The notes beneath the pieces are model-generated. The model ran no database searches. It saw only the letters and a program-made list of their open reading frames with translations, and was not told the origin of the DNA. 64,000 nucleotides of DNA from an uncultured Sphingomonadales bacterium (GTDB lineage Bacteria > Pseudomonadota > Alphaproteobacteria > Sphingomonadales > Sphingomonadaceae), in NCBI GenBank assembly GCA_903821605.1, contig CAIJLZ010000011.1, forward strand, positions 1 to 64,000, read 5' to 3'. A program made the position numbers and the translations under genes. How positions within the stretch are numbered: position 1 is the stretch's first letter; the number at the start of each line of letters is the position of its first letter. This document shows positions 20,460-29,749 of this stretch, piece after piece.

Positions 20460-21044
20460 ATGACGGAACAGGGTATAGGGCCTGAAGAGGAAAACAAGGG
20501 GACGCCAACAGCGGGTGACGAGGCTGGAAAGCCCGTCGTGTCAGGGTTCGTAAAGTGGTTTGACGCGACACGGGGTTTCGGCTTCATCGTTCCTGATGAC
20601 AATCAGGGCGACGTGCTGGTTCACTTCTCCTTATTGCGCGATCATGATCGTCGCAGCCTGCCGGAAGGCGCACGCATCGAATGCACCGTGGTCCAGCGCG
20701 ACCGGGGACGGCAGGCCGATAAGGTGCTGTCGATCGACCTGAGCTGCGCCACCGGTCCCGACCTTCAGGAAATCCAGCAACGGGCGGCTGATCGGATCGA
20801 TCCGATCACCCTGCTTGATGAGGCGGAGGAATATATCCCGACCACGGTCAAATGGTTCAACCGTCTAAAGGGCTATGGCTTCTTGGTGCCGGACGGCACC
20901 AATGAGGATGTCTTCCTACACATGGAAACGCTGCGTCGTGGCGGGATCGAGGAAGTCGAACCGGGTGAACGGCTCTTCGCCCGCATCGCCCAAGGCCGTA
21001 AAGGGCGGCTGGCGGTCGTCATCAACCGCGAACTGCCGCAGTAA
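20460..21044 (+). CDS. Double cold-shock-domain protein
   Basis: A 194-aa protein has two cold-shock domains. The first is [19 protein letters not shown] ... DVLVHFSLL (about residues 29-92) and the second [19 protein letters not shown] ... DVFLHMETL (about 127-190). Both keep the aromatic RNP1-type (GFGFI/GYGFL) and RNP2-type (VLVHF/VFLHM) nucleic-acid-binding motifs. Tandem-CSD proteins are common in alphaproteobacteria and probably act as RNA chaperones. The acidic N-terminal ~25 residues look disordered. A DUF192 gene starts 7 bp downstream. Confidence 0.9.
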   Translation: MTEQGIGPEEENKGTPTAGDEAGKPVVSGFVKWFDATRGFGFIVPDDNQGDVLVHFSLLRDHDRRSLPEGARIECTVVQRDRGRQADKVLSIDLSCATGPDLQEIQQRAADRIDPITLLDEAEEYIPTTVKWFNRLKGYGFLVPDGTNEDVFLHMETLRRGGIEEVEPGERLFARIAQGRKGRLAVVINRELPQ

Positions 21045-21051
21045 GCCCCGC

Positions 21052-21543
21052 ATGAACAAGCTGTTGCGTATCTCGGTCGGCCTCAGCATCGCGCTGCTGC
21101 CGATCGCAGCTTGCCATGCGGGCGGCACGCCCACCGCTGCCAATACGGGCGCGCAGGAAGAAGGCGCGGGGCTGGAAACGGCCCCGCTGTCCATCACCAC
21201 CGCCAAGGGTGAGCGGCGCTTCACCGTCGAAATCGCCGCCTCCCCAAGCGAGCAGGAACGCGGGCTGATGTTCCGCCGCTCCCTTGCCGCAGATCGGGGG
21301 ATGATCTTTCCGATGCTGCCCGCCCGTCATGTCAGCTTCTGGATGAAGAACACCTATATCCCGCTCGACCTGATCTTCATCCGCGCCAATGGCACGATTG
21401 CCCGGATCGCGGCCAATGCAACACCGGAATCGCTCGATATCATCCCGTCAGGCGAAGCCGTGATCGCGGTGCTTGAAATCGCCGGTGGACAGGCCGCCGC
21501 GCAGGGGATCGGGCCGAACGACACGGTGGCACTGCCGTTCTAA
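21052..21543 (+). CDS. DUF192-family lipoprotein
   Basis: A 163-aa protein has a lipoprotein-type signal peptide (MNKLLRISVGLSIALLPIAAC), with lipobox I-A-A-C at residue 21, and a C-terminal DUF192 domain. Family landmarks are FTVEIAASPSEQERGLMFRR, GMIFPM, the invariant-looking FWMKNTYIPLDLIFI and IPSGEAVIAVLEI. The function of DUF192 is not established. The frame is open 177 bp further into the cold-shock gene, but the signal peptide fixes the start. The 7-bp gap indicates cotranscription with that gene. Confidence 0.87.
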   Translation: MNKLLRISVGLSIALLPIAACHAGGTPTAANTGAQEEGAGLETAPLSITTAKGERRFTVEIAASPSEQERGLMFRRSLAADRGMIFPMLPARHVSFWMKNTYIPLDLIFIRANGTIARIAANATPESLDIIPSGEAVIAVLEIAGGQAAAQGIGPNDTVALPF

Positions 21544-21580
21544 CGGCCAAGACCACGCCCCGGTTGCCGTTACCGCCCGG

Positions 21581-23509
21581 TTAAATCTCCAACTGGCTGC
21601 CCAGTTCGACCACGCGGTTGGTGGGCAGGCGGAAGAACTCCATCGCACTTTCAGCGTTACGCAGCATCCACGCGAACAGATGCTCGCGCCAGATCGCCAT
21701 GCCCGGCCGCGAAGACGGCAAGAGCGTCTGGCGAGCAAGGAAGAAGCTGGTGTCCATCATGTTGAACGCCGCCCCGCAACGATCCGCCGTTTTGAGCGCT
21801 GCCGGCACATCCGGCTCTTCCATGAAGCCATAGCGGATCATCATGCGATAAAAGCCCTGACCAAGATCGCTCATGCTGCACCGGTTGCCGGTCTCGATAT
21901 AGGGCACGTCCTCGATCCGCACCGTCAGCAGCACCACACGCTCGTGCAGCACTTTGTTGTGCTTGAGATTGTGGAGCAACGCATGCGGCACGCCTTCCGG
22001 CGTCGAGGTCATGAACACCGCCGTGCCCGGCACGCGTGAGGCCGAATTGGCCGCCGACTTGATAAAGATGCTGAGCGGCATCGCCGCCTCCTGCATCCGC
22101 TCCATCATCAGCTTGCGCCCACGCGACCAGCTCGTCAGCAAGGTGAAAATGATCAGGCCGACAAACAGCGGGAACCAGCCGCCATCCGGCACCTTGGTCA
22201 GATTGGCCGCGAAATAGGCCACATCGACGATCAGGAACATTGTCAGCGCGGCCACCGCGACCGGCTTGTTCCATCCCCACAGCACGAACAGCACAACCGC
22301 CAATAGGCAGGTATCGATGAACATCGCGCCCGTCACCGCAATGCCATAAGCGGCGGCAAGGTTGCTCGACGAACGAAACATCAGCACCAGCGTGATCACC
22401 ATCACCATCAGCGCCCAGTTGATCGTCGGGATATAAATCTGCCCGGCTGCGCGCGCACTGGTATGCGCGATGCGCAGGCGCGGCATAAAGCCGAGCTGAA
22501 TCGCTTGTTGGGTCAGCGAGAAGGCCCCCGAGATCACCGCCTGGCTGGCAATGATGGTGGCCATGATCGCCAGAATGACCAACGGCAGGCGGAAGCTGTC
22601 AGGCGCCAGCAGGAAGAACGGATTGGTAATCGCGGTCGCCGCCGTCGCGGGGTCCATCGACACGATCATCGCGCCTTGCCCCAAATAGTTGAGCATCAAC
22701 CCCGGCAGCACGAAAAACAACCACGACACGCGGATCGGGTTGCGGCCAAAATGGCCCATATCGGCGTAGAGTGCTTCGGCCCCGGTCACGGCCAACACGA
22801 CCGAACCAAGCGCCAGAAACGCCTTCACCCCATCGACGAGGAAGAATTTATAAGCATACCACGGGTTGAGCGCCCACAGGATTTCCGGCGCGTTCACGAT
22901 ATGCATCAGGCCAAGCACCGCGAGCACGATGAAATAAACGACCATGATCGGGCCGAACAACATCCCCACCTTGGCGGTGCCATGCGCCTGAATCATGAAC
23001 AGGCCGACCAGAATGGCGACCGAGATCGGTAACACAAACGGTTCAAACCCCGGATTGACAACCATCAGACCTTCGGACGCCGACAACACCGACATCGCCG
23101 GGGTGATCATGCTGTCGCCATAAAATAGCGCGGTCGCAAACACGCCCAGCAGCACGATGGACGTGCTCCACTTGGCATCAGGCGACTTGCGGTTGATCAG
23201 CGCCAGCAGCGCGAGGCTCCCGCCTTCGCCCTTATTGTCCGCCCGCATGATGATCGACACATATTTGATCGTGACGACGATCATCATCGACCAGAAGATC
23301 AGGCTGAGCACGCCATAAATATGCATCGGATCAGGCGCGAGCCGGTGATGCCCGTTAAAGGTTTCGCGAAAGGCGTAGATCGGACTGGTGCCGATATCGC
23401 CGAACACGATCCCCACCGCGCTGACGGCAAGGCCCAGCAAGGAACCCTGAACGTGATGCCCCCCTTGGTGGGGCGTGGAATGATCGGCCTCGGAACTGGT
23501 AGTCATCAT
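21581..23509 (-). CDS. kup: Low-affinity potassium uptake protein Kup
   Basis: A 642-aa KUP/HAK/KT transporter with about twelve N-terminal membrane helices and a ~150-aa cytosolic C-terminal domain. The signature [17 protein letters not shown] (about residues 34-50) and [12 protein letters not shown] are diagnostic. The family mediates proton-coupled K+ uptake. The first two codons are both ATG, and the Shine-Dalgarno is weak. The gene is monocistronic by appearance, with 37 bp to the convergent DUF192 stop. Confidence 0.95.
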   Translation of the reverse strand: MMTTSSEADHSTPHQGGHHVQGSLLGLAVSAVGIVFGDIGTSPIYAFRETFNGHHRLAPDPMHIYGVLSLIFWSMMIVVTIKYVSIIMRADNKGEGGSLALLALINRKSPDAKWSTSIVLLGVFATALFYGDSMITPAMSVLSASEGLMVVNPGFEPFVLPISVAILVGLFMIQAHGTAKVGMLFGPIMVVYFIVLAVLGLMHIVNAPEILWALNPWYAYKFFLVDGVKAFLALGSVVLAVTGAEALYADMGHFGRNPIRVSWLFFVLPGLMLNYLGQGAMIVSMDPATAATAITNPFFLLAPDSFRLPLVILAIMATIIASQAVISGAFSLTQQAIQLGFMPRLRIAHTSARAAGQIYIPTINWALMVMVITLVLMFRSSSNLAAAYGIAVTGAMFIDTCLLAVVLFVLWGWNKPVAVAALTMFLIVDVAYFAANLTKVPDGGWFPLFVGLIIFTLLTSWSRGRKLMMERMQEAAMPLSIFIKSAANSASRVPGTAVFMTSTPEGVPHALLHNLKHNKVLHERVVLLTVRIEDVPYIETGNRCSMSDLGQGFYRMMIRYGFMEEPDVPAALKTADRCGAAFNMMDTSFFLARQTLLPSSRPGMAIWREHLFAWMLRNAESAMEFFRLPTNRVVELGSQLEI

Positions 23510-23651
23510 CGGCTGTACCGCCTGTTGTTAAACACCGAAATGGACCATCGATCCATGCCGGAGGCAGGCCCCTAGCACAGGCCCCATGACCCCGCAATCA
23601 ATCGAAACATGTATGATTTCCGGGGTTTACAGACAAAACGCGATCACCAAC

Positions 23652-24299
23652 TCAATTCATCGGCGGCGTCGGGGCCTCCGAATCGCCTGTGACCTGCGCA
23701 ATCATCGCCAATCGCTGCTCCAGATCGCCCCGCCATGGGGCATCCGCAGGCGAGCGCGCCAGCAGGTCGCGCCACATTTTCGCGGCCTCATCATACTGCC
23801 CCATCTGCGCCAAACCGAGACCCTTGAAAAAGGCCGGGCCGGGATGTTCGGGGGCCAGCACCAGCGCGCGGTCAAAGGCAAGGTTCGCCGCTGGCGTCAC
23901 CAACCCCCCGGCATGCAGCACCAGCGCATTGCCAAGCCCGACCCAATGATCGGCGTTGGTCGGCTCCCGCCGCACCAACTGGCCCAGCAAAGCCGACGCC
24001 ATGCGGTAATCGCCCTTTTGCTCCAGCGCGAGCGACAAGGCGAACAGTTCCTCGCCATTGGCCGTCTTGCGCGCCAGCGCATCCGCCTCGCGTTCCACCG
24101 CTGCTTCATCGCTGGTCGAAGATGGTGGCGTCGGCGCGGGCGCCCCGGCCATCTGGGGATGACCCTGCCAGCCATAGCCCAGCGCCCCCAACAAGAGCAC
24201 CGCCGCCACCGGCATCACGCGCGCCGCCGAATGGCGCAGGGCCAAGCCTAGCACCACCAGCACCGCCAGCAACAGGAGAATGAGCCAAAACCAACCCAT
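23652..24299 (-). CDS. ccmI: Cytochrome c maturation protein CcmI/CycH-like (TPR)
   Basis: A 215-aa protein has two N-terminal transmembrane helices (WFWLILLLLAVLVVLGLAL; VMPVAAVLLLGALGYGW), a Pro-rich linker and then TPR repeats (FALSLALEQKGDYRMASALL; GLGNALVLHAGGLVTPAANL; FKGLGLAQMGQYDEAAKMW). CcmI delivers apocytochrome c to the CcmF/H haem lyase. It is the last gene of the ccm operon, and its ATG overlaps the ccmH stop by 1 nt (TGATG). A 48-codon upstream extension of the frame overlaps ccmH and is rejected. Confidence 0.88.
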   Translation of the reverse strand: MGWFWLILLLLAVLVVLGLALRHSAARVMPVAAVLLLGALGYGWQGHPQMAGAPAPTPPSSTSDEAAVEREADALARKTANGEELFALSLALEQKGDYRMASALLGQLVRREPTNADHWVGLGNALVLHAGGLVTPAANLAFDRALVLAPEHPGPAFFKGLGLAQMGQYDEAAKMWRDLLARSPADAPWRGDLEQRLAMIAQVTGDSEAPTPPMN

Positions 24300-24736
24300 C
24301 ACGGCCTCCGCTTGCGAAAACGGCCGCGCACCAGCACCAGCCCGATAAGGAGCACCACGATCGGTGCGATCCAGACCGGCGCGGCAATGGCCGACATTTC
24401 CGGTTGATAGCTGACCCAATGGCCATAACGTTCGATGAACCATGCGCGGATGGCGTCCGGCTGTTCACCCGCCGCAATTTTTTGCCGGACCAACGCCCGC
24501 ATATCGCCTGCCATCTCGGCATTGCTGTCGGCGATGCTCTGGCCCTGACAAACGACGCAGCGCAGCGTCTCCATCAACGCTTTGGCATCGGCCTCCTGCT
24601 TAGGGTCGGATAATTGGGTATTCGCCAGTGCCGCCGGCGGCAGGTTGCTATCGGCCAGTGCCATGATCGGCACCCCAAGCGACAGCGCGACCGGCACCGC
24701 CAATGCAAGCGCAAGCGGCAGGGACGCACGCTTCAT
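24299..24736 (-). CDS. ccmH: Cytochrome c maturation protein CcmH
   Basis: CcmH is the membrane-anchored thiol-disulfide component of the haem lyase. The 145-aa product has a signal peptide, the CXXC in LRCVVCQGQSIADSNAEMAG (Cys60 and Cys63) and a C-terminal membrane anchor (VWIAPIVVLLIGLVLVRG). This is the short CcmH form; the TPR part is the separate ccmI gene downstream. Its start overlaps the ccmG stop by 4 nt. Confidence 0.95.
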   Translation of the reverse strand: MKRASLPLALALAVPVALSLGVPIMALADSNLPPAALANTQLSDPKQEADAKALMETLRCVVCQGQSIADSNAEMAGDMRALVRQKIAAGEQPDAIRAWFIERYGHWVSYQPEMSAIAAPVWIAPIVVLLIGLVLVRGRFRKRRP

Positions 24737-25260
24737 CGTGCCGCCTCCAACTGCTCAAGGATCAACGGCACTTGTTCCGGCCGAATGTCGCCGACATGCT
24801 GATAACGGATCACGCCCTTGCCATCGATCACGAAGCTTTCCGGCACCCCGGATGAGCCCATGGCAAGCTGTACCGCGCTTTTCACGTCGCTGCCGATCTG
24901 ATGATAGGGATTGCCATAGCGCCCAAGGAAACGGGCCACATCTTCGGGCCGGTCGCGAATGGCGATGGCATCGATCTTGACGCCCTGCGCCTTGAGCTGG
25001 AGCAGCACCGGCGCTTCGGCCACACAGGGTACGCACCAACTGGCGAAAATATTGAGCAGGCGCGGCTCGCCCGTGGCGAAATCGGCGGTTTGCAACCCCG
25101 GCACGCCGATGGTCGCCGCAGGCAGGTTGAAGGCGGGCAAGGCTTTGCCAACCAACGCCGAACGCACCGCCCGGTCGCCCGGCTTGACCAGTCCCAACGC
25201 GACAATCGCCAGAAAGGCCAAAAACAGCGCGAACGGGGCCCAGATGAACAGCTTCCTCAT
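24733..25260 (-). CDS. ccmG: Thiol:disulfide interchange protein CcmG/DsbE
   Basis: A 175-aa membrane-tethered periplasmic thioredoxin-like protein. The N-terminal anchor is FALFLAFLAIVALGLV. The redox site is WCVPC (Trp75-Cys79), and the CcmG-type acidic GVPE motif is in SSGVPESFVIDGKG. It reduces the CXXCH thiols of apocytochromes before haem attachment. It overlaps both ccmF and ccmH by ATGA-type 4-nt overlaps. Confidence 0.95.
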   Translation of the reverse strand: MRKLFIWAPFALFLAFLAIVALGLVKPGDRAVRSALVGKALPAFNLPAATIGVPGLQTADFATGEPRLLNIFASWCVPCVAEAPVLLQLKAQGVKIDAIAIRDRPEDVARFLGRYGNPYHQIGSDVKSAVQLAMGSSGVPESFVIDGKGVIRYQHVGDIRPEQVPLILEQLEAAR

Positions 25261-27272
25261 CGCCGCGTTCCCGTCGGCTTGGCGGCTTTCGGCTTGGTCC
25301 CCGTGGTCTTGGCCACTTTCGCCGCCGGCTGCGGGCCGGCTGCTCGCCAGTTTTTCCAGAAATCAGCCCCGCCTTCGCGCCAGAGGCGACCGATCAGCGC
25401 CAACACACCGCCCAGCGCAATCATTAGGCCACCGGCCCAGATCAGCGTCACAAATGGCTTCCACCACAGCCGCATCTGCCAGCCGCCGCTGCCATCCGAC
25501 TTGCCAATCACGGTGTAAAGCTGGCCATCCCACAAGGTTTCAATCGCGGCTTCCGACGTTTCGGTCGGTGGCGACCAGAATTGGCGCGACTGCGGGCGCA
25601 TGACCTTGGTCCAGCCCGCGCCATCGCGGCTGACATGAAGCTGCGCCTCCACCGCCGTCCAGTTCGGCCCGGCAATCGGGACGACCGTATCGAAGCGGAC
25701 TTTGAAACTACCGATCTGCGCCGTCTCGCCCGGCTTCATCGCCACCAGACGTTCCTGCATAAACGCACTATCCGACGCCATGCCGGCAAGGCTGACCGCC
25801 ACACCCAGATGGGCAATCACCATGCCCCAGGTGAACAACGGCGTGCGGCGCAAATTGCGCTTGGCCAGCGGTGCGACGCTCGCCACGGCGACGCCCGCCG
25901 CCACGATCAGGCCAAGCAGCGGCAGCATGCCGATCTTGCCACCCCACAACAGGCCCATGCCGATTGCCGCCGCCGCCAACACCACCGCCGGCACGATCAG
26001 TCGACGCGCCACCGCGCCGCCTTCGTCGCGCCGCCAGCGGATCAACGGCCCCGCGCCCATCAGCAACACCAAGATCAACGCCGGGGCAGCGCTCACCGAA
26101 TTGAAATAGGGCGGCCCGATGGACAACTTTTCGCCGGTCAACACCTCGGCGGCGAGCGGGTAGAGCGTGCCGATAAAGACAATCGCCAATAGCACCGACA
26201 GCAACAAATTGTTGAGCACCAGCCCGCCTTCACGGCTCAACGGGTCGAATTGATTGCCTTCGCGCACCGTGCCGACCCGCAGGCCGAACAGCGCCAAGGC
26301 GCCACCGATATACAGGCCAAGCAGCATCAGCAGGAAGCTGCCGCGCTCCGGATCAACCGCAAACGAGTGAACGCTGGTCAAAATGCCCGACCGCACAAGG
26401 AAGGTGCCAACCATCGACATCGAAAAGGCGACCACCGCCAGCATCACCGTCCATGCGCGCAACCCGTCACGGGTCGCCAACACCGTCACCGAATGGAGCA
26501 ACGCCGTCGCCGCAAGCCATGGCATCAGCGAGGCATTTTCGACCGGATCCCAAAACCACCAGCCGCCCCAGCCCAGCTCATAATAAGCCCAATAGCTGCC
26601 CGCCACGATGCCGATCGTCAGAAATACCCATGAAATCAGCACCCATGGCCGCATGGCGCGGGCGAATGCCGGGCCAACATCACGGGTGATCAGCGCACCG
26701 ACGGCAAAGGCAAAGGCAATGCTGATCCCGACATAGCCGAAATACAGCGTCGGCGGATGGAAGGCGAGGCCGGGATCCTGCAACAGCGGGTTCAGGCCCA
26801 TGCCTTCGGTCGCTGCCGGGAATTGCCGTGCGAACGGATTGGAGGCGATCAACAAAAAGCCATAAAAGCCAAGCCCAATCAGCGCCTGTGCCCCCAGCGT
26901 CGCGACCAGTGTCTTGGGCTCCAGCCGCTTTTCGAGCAGGGCGACCAGCGCCCCAGCAACCGCCAGCACCGTCACCCACAAAAGCATTGAGCCTTCATGA
27001 TTGCCCCATGTGCCCGCGAATTTATACAACCAAGGCTTGGCCGCATGGCTATTCGCCACCACCAGCTTGACCGACAGATCGGTGCGCAGGAACAACAGGA
27101 TCAGGCTGACAAACGCCGCCGAGACAAGCGCCGCCTGCATCACGGCCACTGGCTTGGCCAGCGCGGCCACCGCACCTTGAGGCTGACGCCAGCCCCATAG
27201 ACCGGCATAGATTTGCAAGGCGGCCAGCGCCGCCGCAAGCCACAGGGCGGCCAGTCCGAATTCAGCCAACAT
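25257..27272 (-). CDS. ccmF: Haem lyase subunit CcmF
   Basis: A 671-aa polytopic membrane protein with about 13-15 helices. It has the tryptophan-rich WWD motif (GWGGWWFWDPVENASLMPWL), the conserved GTWGNHEGSMLLW and a periplasmic loop before the last helix. CcmF ligates haem from holo-CcmE to apocytochrome c. The last ~35 residues are Ala/Lys/Thr/Pro-rich and non-conserved in appearance. Its ATG overlaps the ccmE stop by 1 nt. Confidence 0.96.
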   Translation of the reverse strand: MLAEFGLAALWLAAALAALQIYAGLWGWRQPQGAVAALAKPVAVMQAALVSAAFVSLILLFLRTDLSVKLVVANSHAAKPWLYKFAGTWGNHEGSMLLWVTVLAVAGALVALLEKRLEPKTLVATLGAQALIGLGFYGFLLIASNPFARQFPAATEGMGLNPLLQDPGLAFHPPTLYFGYVGISIAFAFAVGALITRDVGPAFARAMRPWVLISWVFLTIGIVAGSYWAYYELGWGGWWFWDPVENASLMPWLAATALLHSVTVLATRDGLRAWTVMLAVVAFSMSMVGTFLVRSGILTSVHSFAVDPERGSFLLMLLGLYIGGALALFGLRVGTVREGNQFDPLSREGGLVLNNLLLSVLLAIVFIGTLYPLAAEVLTGEKLSIGPPYFNSVSAAPALILVLLMGAGPLIRWRRDEGGAVARRLIVPAVVLAAAAIGMGLLWGGKIGMLPLLGLIVAAGVAVASVAPLAKRNLRRTPLFTWGMVIAHLGVAVSLAGMASDSAFMQERLVAMKPGETAQIGSFKVRFDTVVPIAGPNWTAVEAQLHVSRDGAGWTKVMRPQSRQFWSPPTETSEAAIETLWDGQLYTVIGKSDGSGGWQMRLWWKPFVTLIWAGGLMIALGGVLALIGRLWREGGADFWKNWRAAGPQPAAKVAKTTGTKPKAAKPTGTRR

Positions 27273-27703
27273 CAGCTCACACGCCCGGTCTTGTGCTGAT
27301 CGCCCGCCATTTGCGGCGGCATGTAGCGTTCGTCATGCTTGGCAAGAATATTGTCGGCGACGAATTGCTGGTTGTTGAGAAACCGGCCTTCTGCAACCAC
27401 GCCCGAACCCTCGCGGAACAGGTCGGGCAATATGCCCTTGAACTGCACCGGGATCGCATGGGCTTCATCCTCGACGATAAAACGCACGCTCACGCCATCG
27501 GCGAGCTTTTTCAGCGACCCCTTGCGCACCATACCGCCCAGCCGCACCGGACGATCCAGCGCGGGCGGGCTTTTCAGCACATCGGACGGCGCATAAAAAT
27601 AGGCGGCCTGATCTTTAAGGCCCGACATCGCAAGCAGGACAGCACCCAACATGGCGACCACCGCCACCATGATCAGCACCAGACGCTGGTTCTTGGCCTT
27701 CAC
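27272..27703 (-). CDS. ccmE: Haem chaperone CcmE (GTG start)
   Basis: CcmE carries haem covalently in the periplasm from CcmC to CcmF. The 143-aa protein has one N-terminal membrane anchor (LVLIMVAVVAMLGAVLLAM), the beta-barrel core (VRLGGMVRKGSL; RFIVEDEAHAIPVQFKGILP) and the haem-binding HDERY with His123 and Tyr127. The start is a GTG at 27701-27703, because family similarity begins at KAKNQRL and the GTG overlaps the ccmD stop in a GTGA. The frame continues 138 bp upstream only as the out-of-frame shadow of ccmD. Confidence 0.92.
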   Translation of the reverse strand: MKAKNQRLVLIMVAVVAMLGAVLLAMSGLKDQAAYFYAPSDVLKSPPALDRPVRLGGMVRKGSLKKLADGVSVRFIVEDEAHAIPVQFKGILPDLFREGSGVVAEGRFLNNQQFVADNILAKHDERYMPPQMAGDQHKTGRVS

Positions 27704-27834
27704 GATGTACCCCGCTTCAATTCGTCGACGGCTTTTTCGGCCCGACGCATGGCGACAAAGCTGGCGATCACCACCCATGCCAGCACGGGAATAGAAAGCG
27801 CATAGGCCGCGATCACAAAATGCCACTGGTTCAT
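27700..27834 (-). CDS. ccmD: Haem exporter protein CcmD (44 aa)
   Basis: This small gene fills the space between ccmC and ccmE. It translates as MNQWHFVIAAYALSIPVLAW, continuing VVIASFVAMRRAEKAVDELK and RGTS. The product is a single-helix membrane protein with the N-terminal W-x-F-x-x-x-A-Y pattern and basic C-terminal tail typical of CcmD. CcmD helps release holo-CcmE from CcmC. It ends in a 4-nt GTGA overlap with ccmE and begins 22 bp after the ccmC stop. Confidence 0.93.
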   Translation of the reverse strand: MNQWHFVIAAYALSIPVLAWVVIASFVAMRRAEKAVDELKRGTS

Positions 27835-27856
27835 TTGTCACATGCCTTCATGTTCA

Positions 27857-28588
27857 TCATGACGCCGCCAAACGACGCATCCGCATCTCCAGCTTGGTCC
27901 GGGCCAGTTCCGCCCGCATCCGCATCAAGACCACCGCGCCGAACAACAGGCTTGCCCCCACCGCCGCACCAAGCAGCGGCCACAGCATCGAGCCGTCAAT
28001 GCTGGAGCCTTTCATCAGGCTGATGCTCTGGCCCTGATGCAGCGTGCGCCACCACAGCACGGAATAATGAATGATCGGCAAGTTGATCGCCCCCACCAGC
28101 CCAAAAATCGCGGTCATGCGGCCTTCGCCCCCGGCTTCGCCATCGGCTTCCTGCTCTGCCGACGCGAGCGCCATATAAGCGAGGTAGAGGAAGAACAGCA
28201 CCAGCATCGATGTCAGTCGTCCGTCCCATTCCCACCAAGTGCCCCAAGTCGGCCGGCCCCAGATCGAGCCGGTCGCAAGGCACAAGGCCGCGAACACCGC
28301 CCCCGGCAAGGCGCAGGCGCGGGCGGCAATCCCGGCCAGCGGGTGGCGCCAGATCAGTTGCATCGCGCTCGCAATGGCGATGCCGCTCCAGCCCGCCATG
28401 CCAAGCCAAGCGGCAGGCACATGGATGTACATGATGCGGACCGTTTCGCCCTGAAGATAATCGGCAGGCCCGGCGAACACGCCCCAGCCCACGCACAGCA
28501 GCAACAGCAATCCACCGATCCAGCCGAACCAATGGGTCAACGGGCGGGCGATCTTCAAAAACCGGGCAGGATTCGCATAAGCGTGCAT
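27857..28588 (-). CDS. ccmC: Haem handling protein CcmC
   Basis: A 243-aa protein with six membrane helices, the WWD-type motif TWGTWWEWDGRLTSMLVL, and conserved periplasmic histidines in IMYIHVPAAWLG and PIIHYSVLWWRTLHQG. It loads haem onto CcmE. The start is placed at MHAYANPARFLKIAR, the first family-like residues; the 153 bp of open frame upstream is antisense to the divergent EamA gene. It is the first gene of the operon, and no ccmA or ccmB precedes it. Confidence 0.94.
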   Translation of the reverse strand: MHAYANPARFLKIARPLTHWFGWIGGLLLLLCVGWGVFAGPADYLQGETVRIMYIHVPAAWLGMAGWSGIAIASAMQLIWRHPLAGIAARACALPGAVFAALCLATGSIWGRPTWGTWWEWDGRLTSMLVLFFLYLAYMALASAEQEADGEAGGEGRMTAIFGLVGAINLPIIHYSVLWWRTLHQGQSISLMKGSSIDGSMLWPLLGAAVGASLLFGAVVLMRMRAELARTKLEMRMRRLAAS

Positions 28589-28665
28589 AACGGCATTGCA
28601 TCTAGCCAAACGCGCGCAGGATGGAAAGCATTGCCTTTGCCCGTCGGCTTGCCCAAAGAAGCGCC

Positions 28666-29598
28666 ATGTCCCCGCCCGCCACGCCCCATGCGCCTCCGCA
28701 GTATCGCCCCGGACTGGCCATCTTGTGCCGCTGCGCCGCAACAGTGCTGTTCACCATCATGTGGGCGCTGGCGAAACTGGCGTCCGAACGCGGGGCGAAT
28801 ACGGTCGAAATTCTGTTCTATCGTGGGCTGTTCGCGGCCCCTGTCGTCATCTTGTGGACGATGATCGGGCCAGGGTTACAAGCGGTGAAAACCCGGCGTC
28901 CGGGCGTCCATCTGCAACGCACGGTGATTGGCATGGTGTCGATGTTCTTCACTTTTTATGCGATCACGCTGCTGCCACTGGCCGAGGCATCGACCCTCAG
29001 CTTCACCGCCCCGATCTTCTCGACCCTGCTTTCCACCCTGCTGTTAGGCGAACGGGTCGGCATCTATCGCATCGCTGCGACCTTGCTTGGCTTTTTAGGC
29101 GTCGTGATTGTCATGCTGCCCGGCTTTTCCGGCCACCATCTGCCGCTTGAAGGGCTGGTTGTCGGCGTGATCTCTGCCGTTGGCATTGCCTGTGTCACCG
29201 TCACGATCCGGCAAATCAGCGACACCGAATCGGCCACCGCCATCGTATTTTGGTTCACCCTTGGCACGCTCGCGACGACCATGGTTCTCATGCCATGGTT
29301 CGGCCAATGGCATCATTGGCAGGTGATTGCGCTGCTCGGCGGCACCGGCGCGATTGGCGCGGTCGCCCAGTTGCTGATGACGGCAGCGTTGCGTTTTGCC
29401 CCCGTGGCGGTCGTGGTGCCGTTCGATTATACTCAGCTAATCTGGGCGACACTGGCGGGTTTCCTATTGTGGGGGACAATGCCCCACCTATCCACTTGGC
29501 TTGGCTCGGCGTTGATCATCGCGGCGGGCATGGTCACGATCTACCGCGAACATCGCCACCGCATCTTCCGGGCCGCCACCCCGCCAGCCGCCGCCTGA
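28666..29598 (+). CDS. EamA/DMT-superfamily transporter
   Basis: A 310-aa polytopic membrane protein with two EamA repeats of about five helices each (from LCRCAATVLFTIMWALAKLA; second repeat GVISAVGIACVTVTI to SALIIAAGMVTIYREHR). The segment LAEASTLSFTAPIFSTLLS is typical of RhaT/EamA-like exporters. The substrate is unknown. The start is uncertain: ATG 28666 has a purine-rich AAAGAAG about 5 nt upstream, while ATG 28621 would add 15 residues. It is divergent from ccmC. Confidence 0.85.
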   Translation: MSPPATPHAPPQYRPGLAILCRCAATVLFTIMWALAKLASERGANTVEILFYRGLFAAPVVILWTMIGPGLQAVKTRRPGVHLQRTVIGMVSMFFTFYAITLLPLAEASTLSFTAPIFSTLLSTLLLGERVGIYRIAATLLGFLGVVIVMLPGFSGHHLPLEGLVVGVISAVGIACVTVTIRQISDTESATAIVFWFTLGTLATTMVLMPWFGQWHHWQVIALLGGTGAIGAVAQLLMTAALRFAPVAVVVPFDYTQLIWATLAGFLLWGTMPHLSTWLGSALIIAAGMVTIYREHRHRIFRAATPPAAA

Positions 29599-29749
29599 AA
29601 TTGCTTTCAACCCGGTTTGGTCGCTTGTATCGCGCCCGGCGCATGGTTATAGCCGCGACCGATAACAGGCACCTGCGGACATCAAGATCCAAGGGCCGGG
29701 TCGCAGGATGGATCGCCATAGTTGCCAGCTAGAGGGGGCGGAGACAGAT

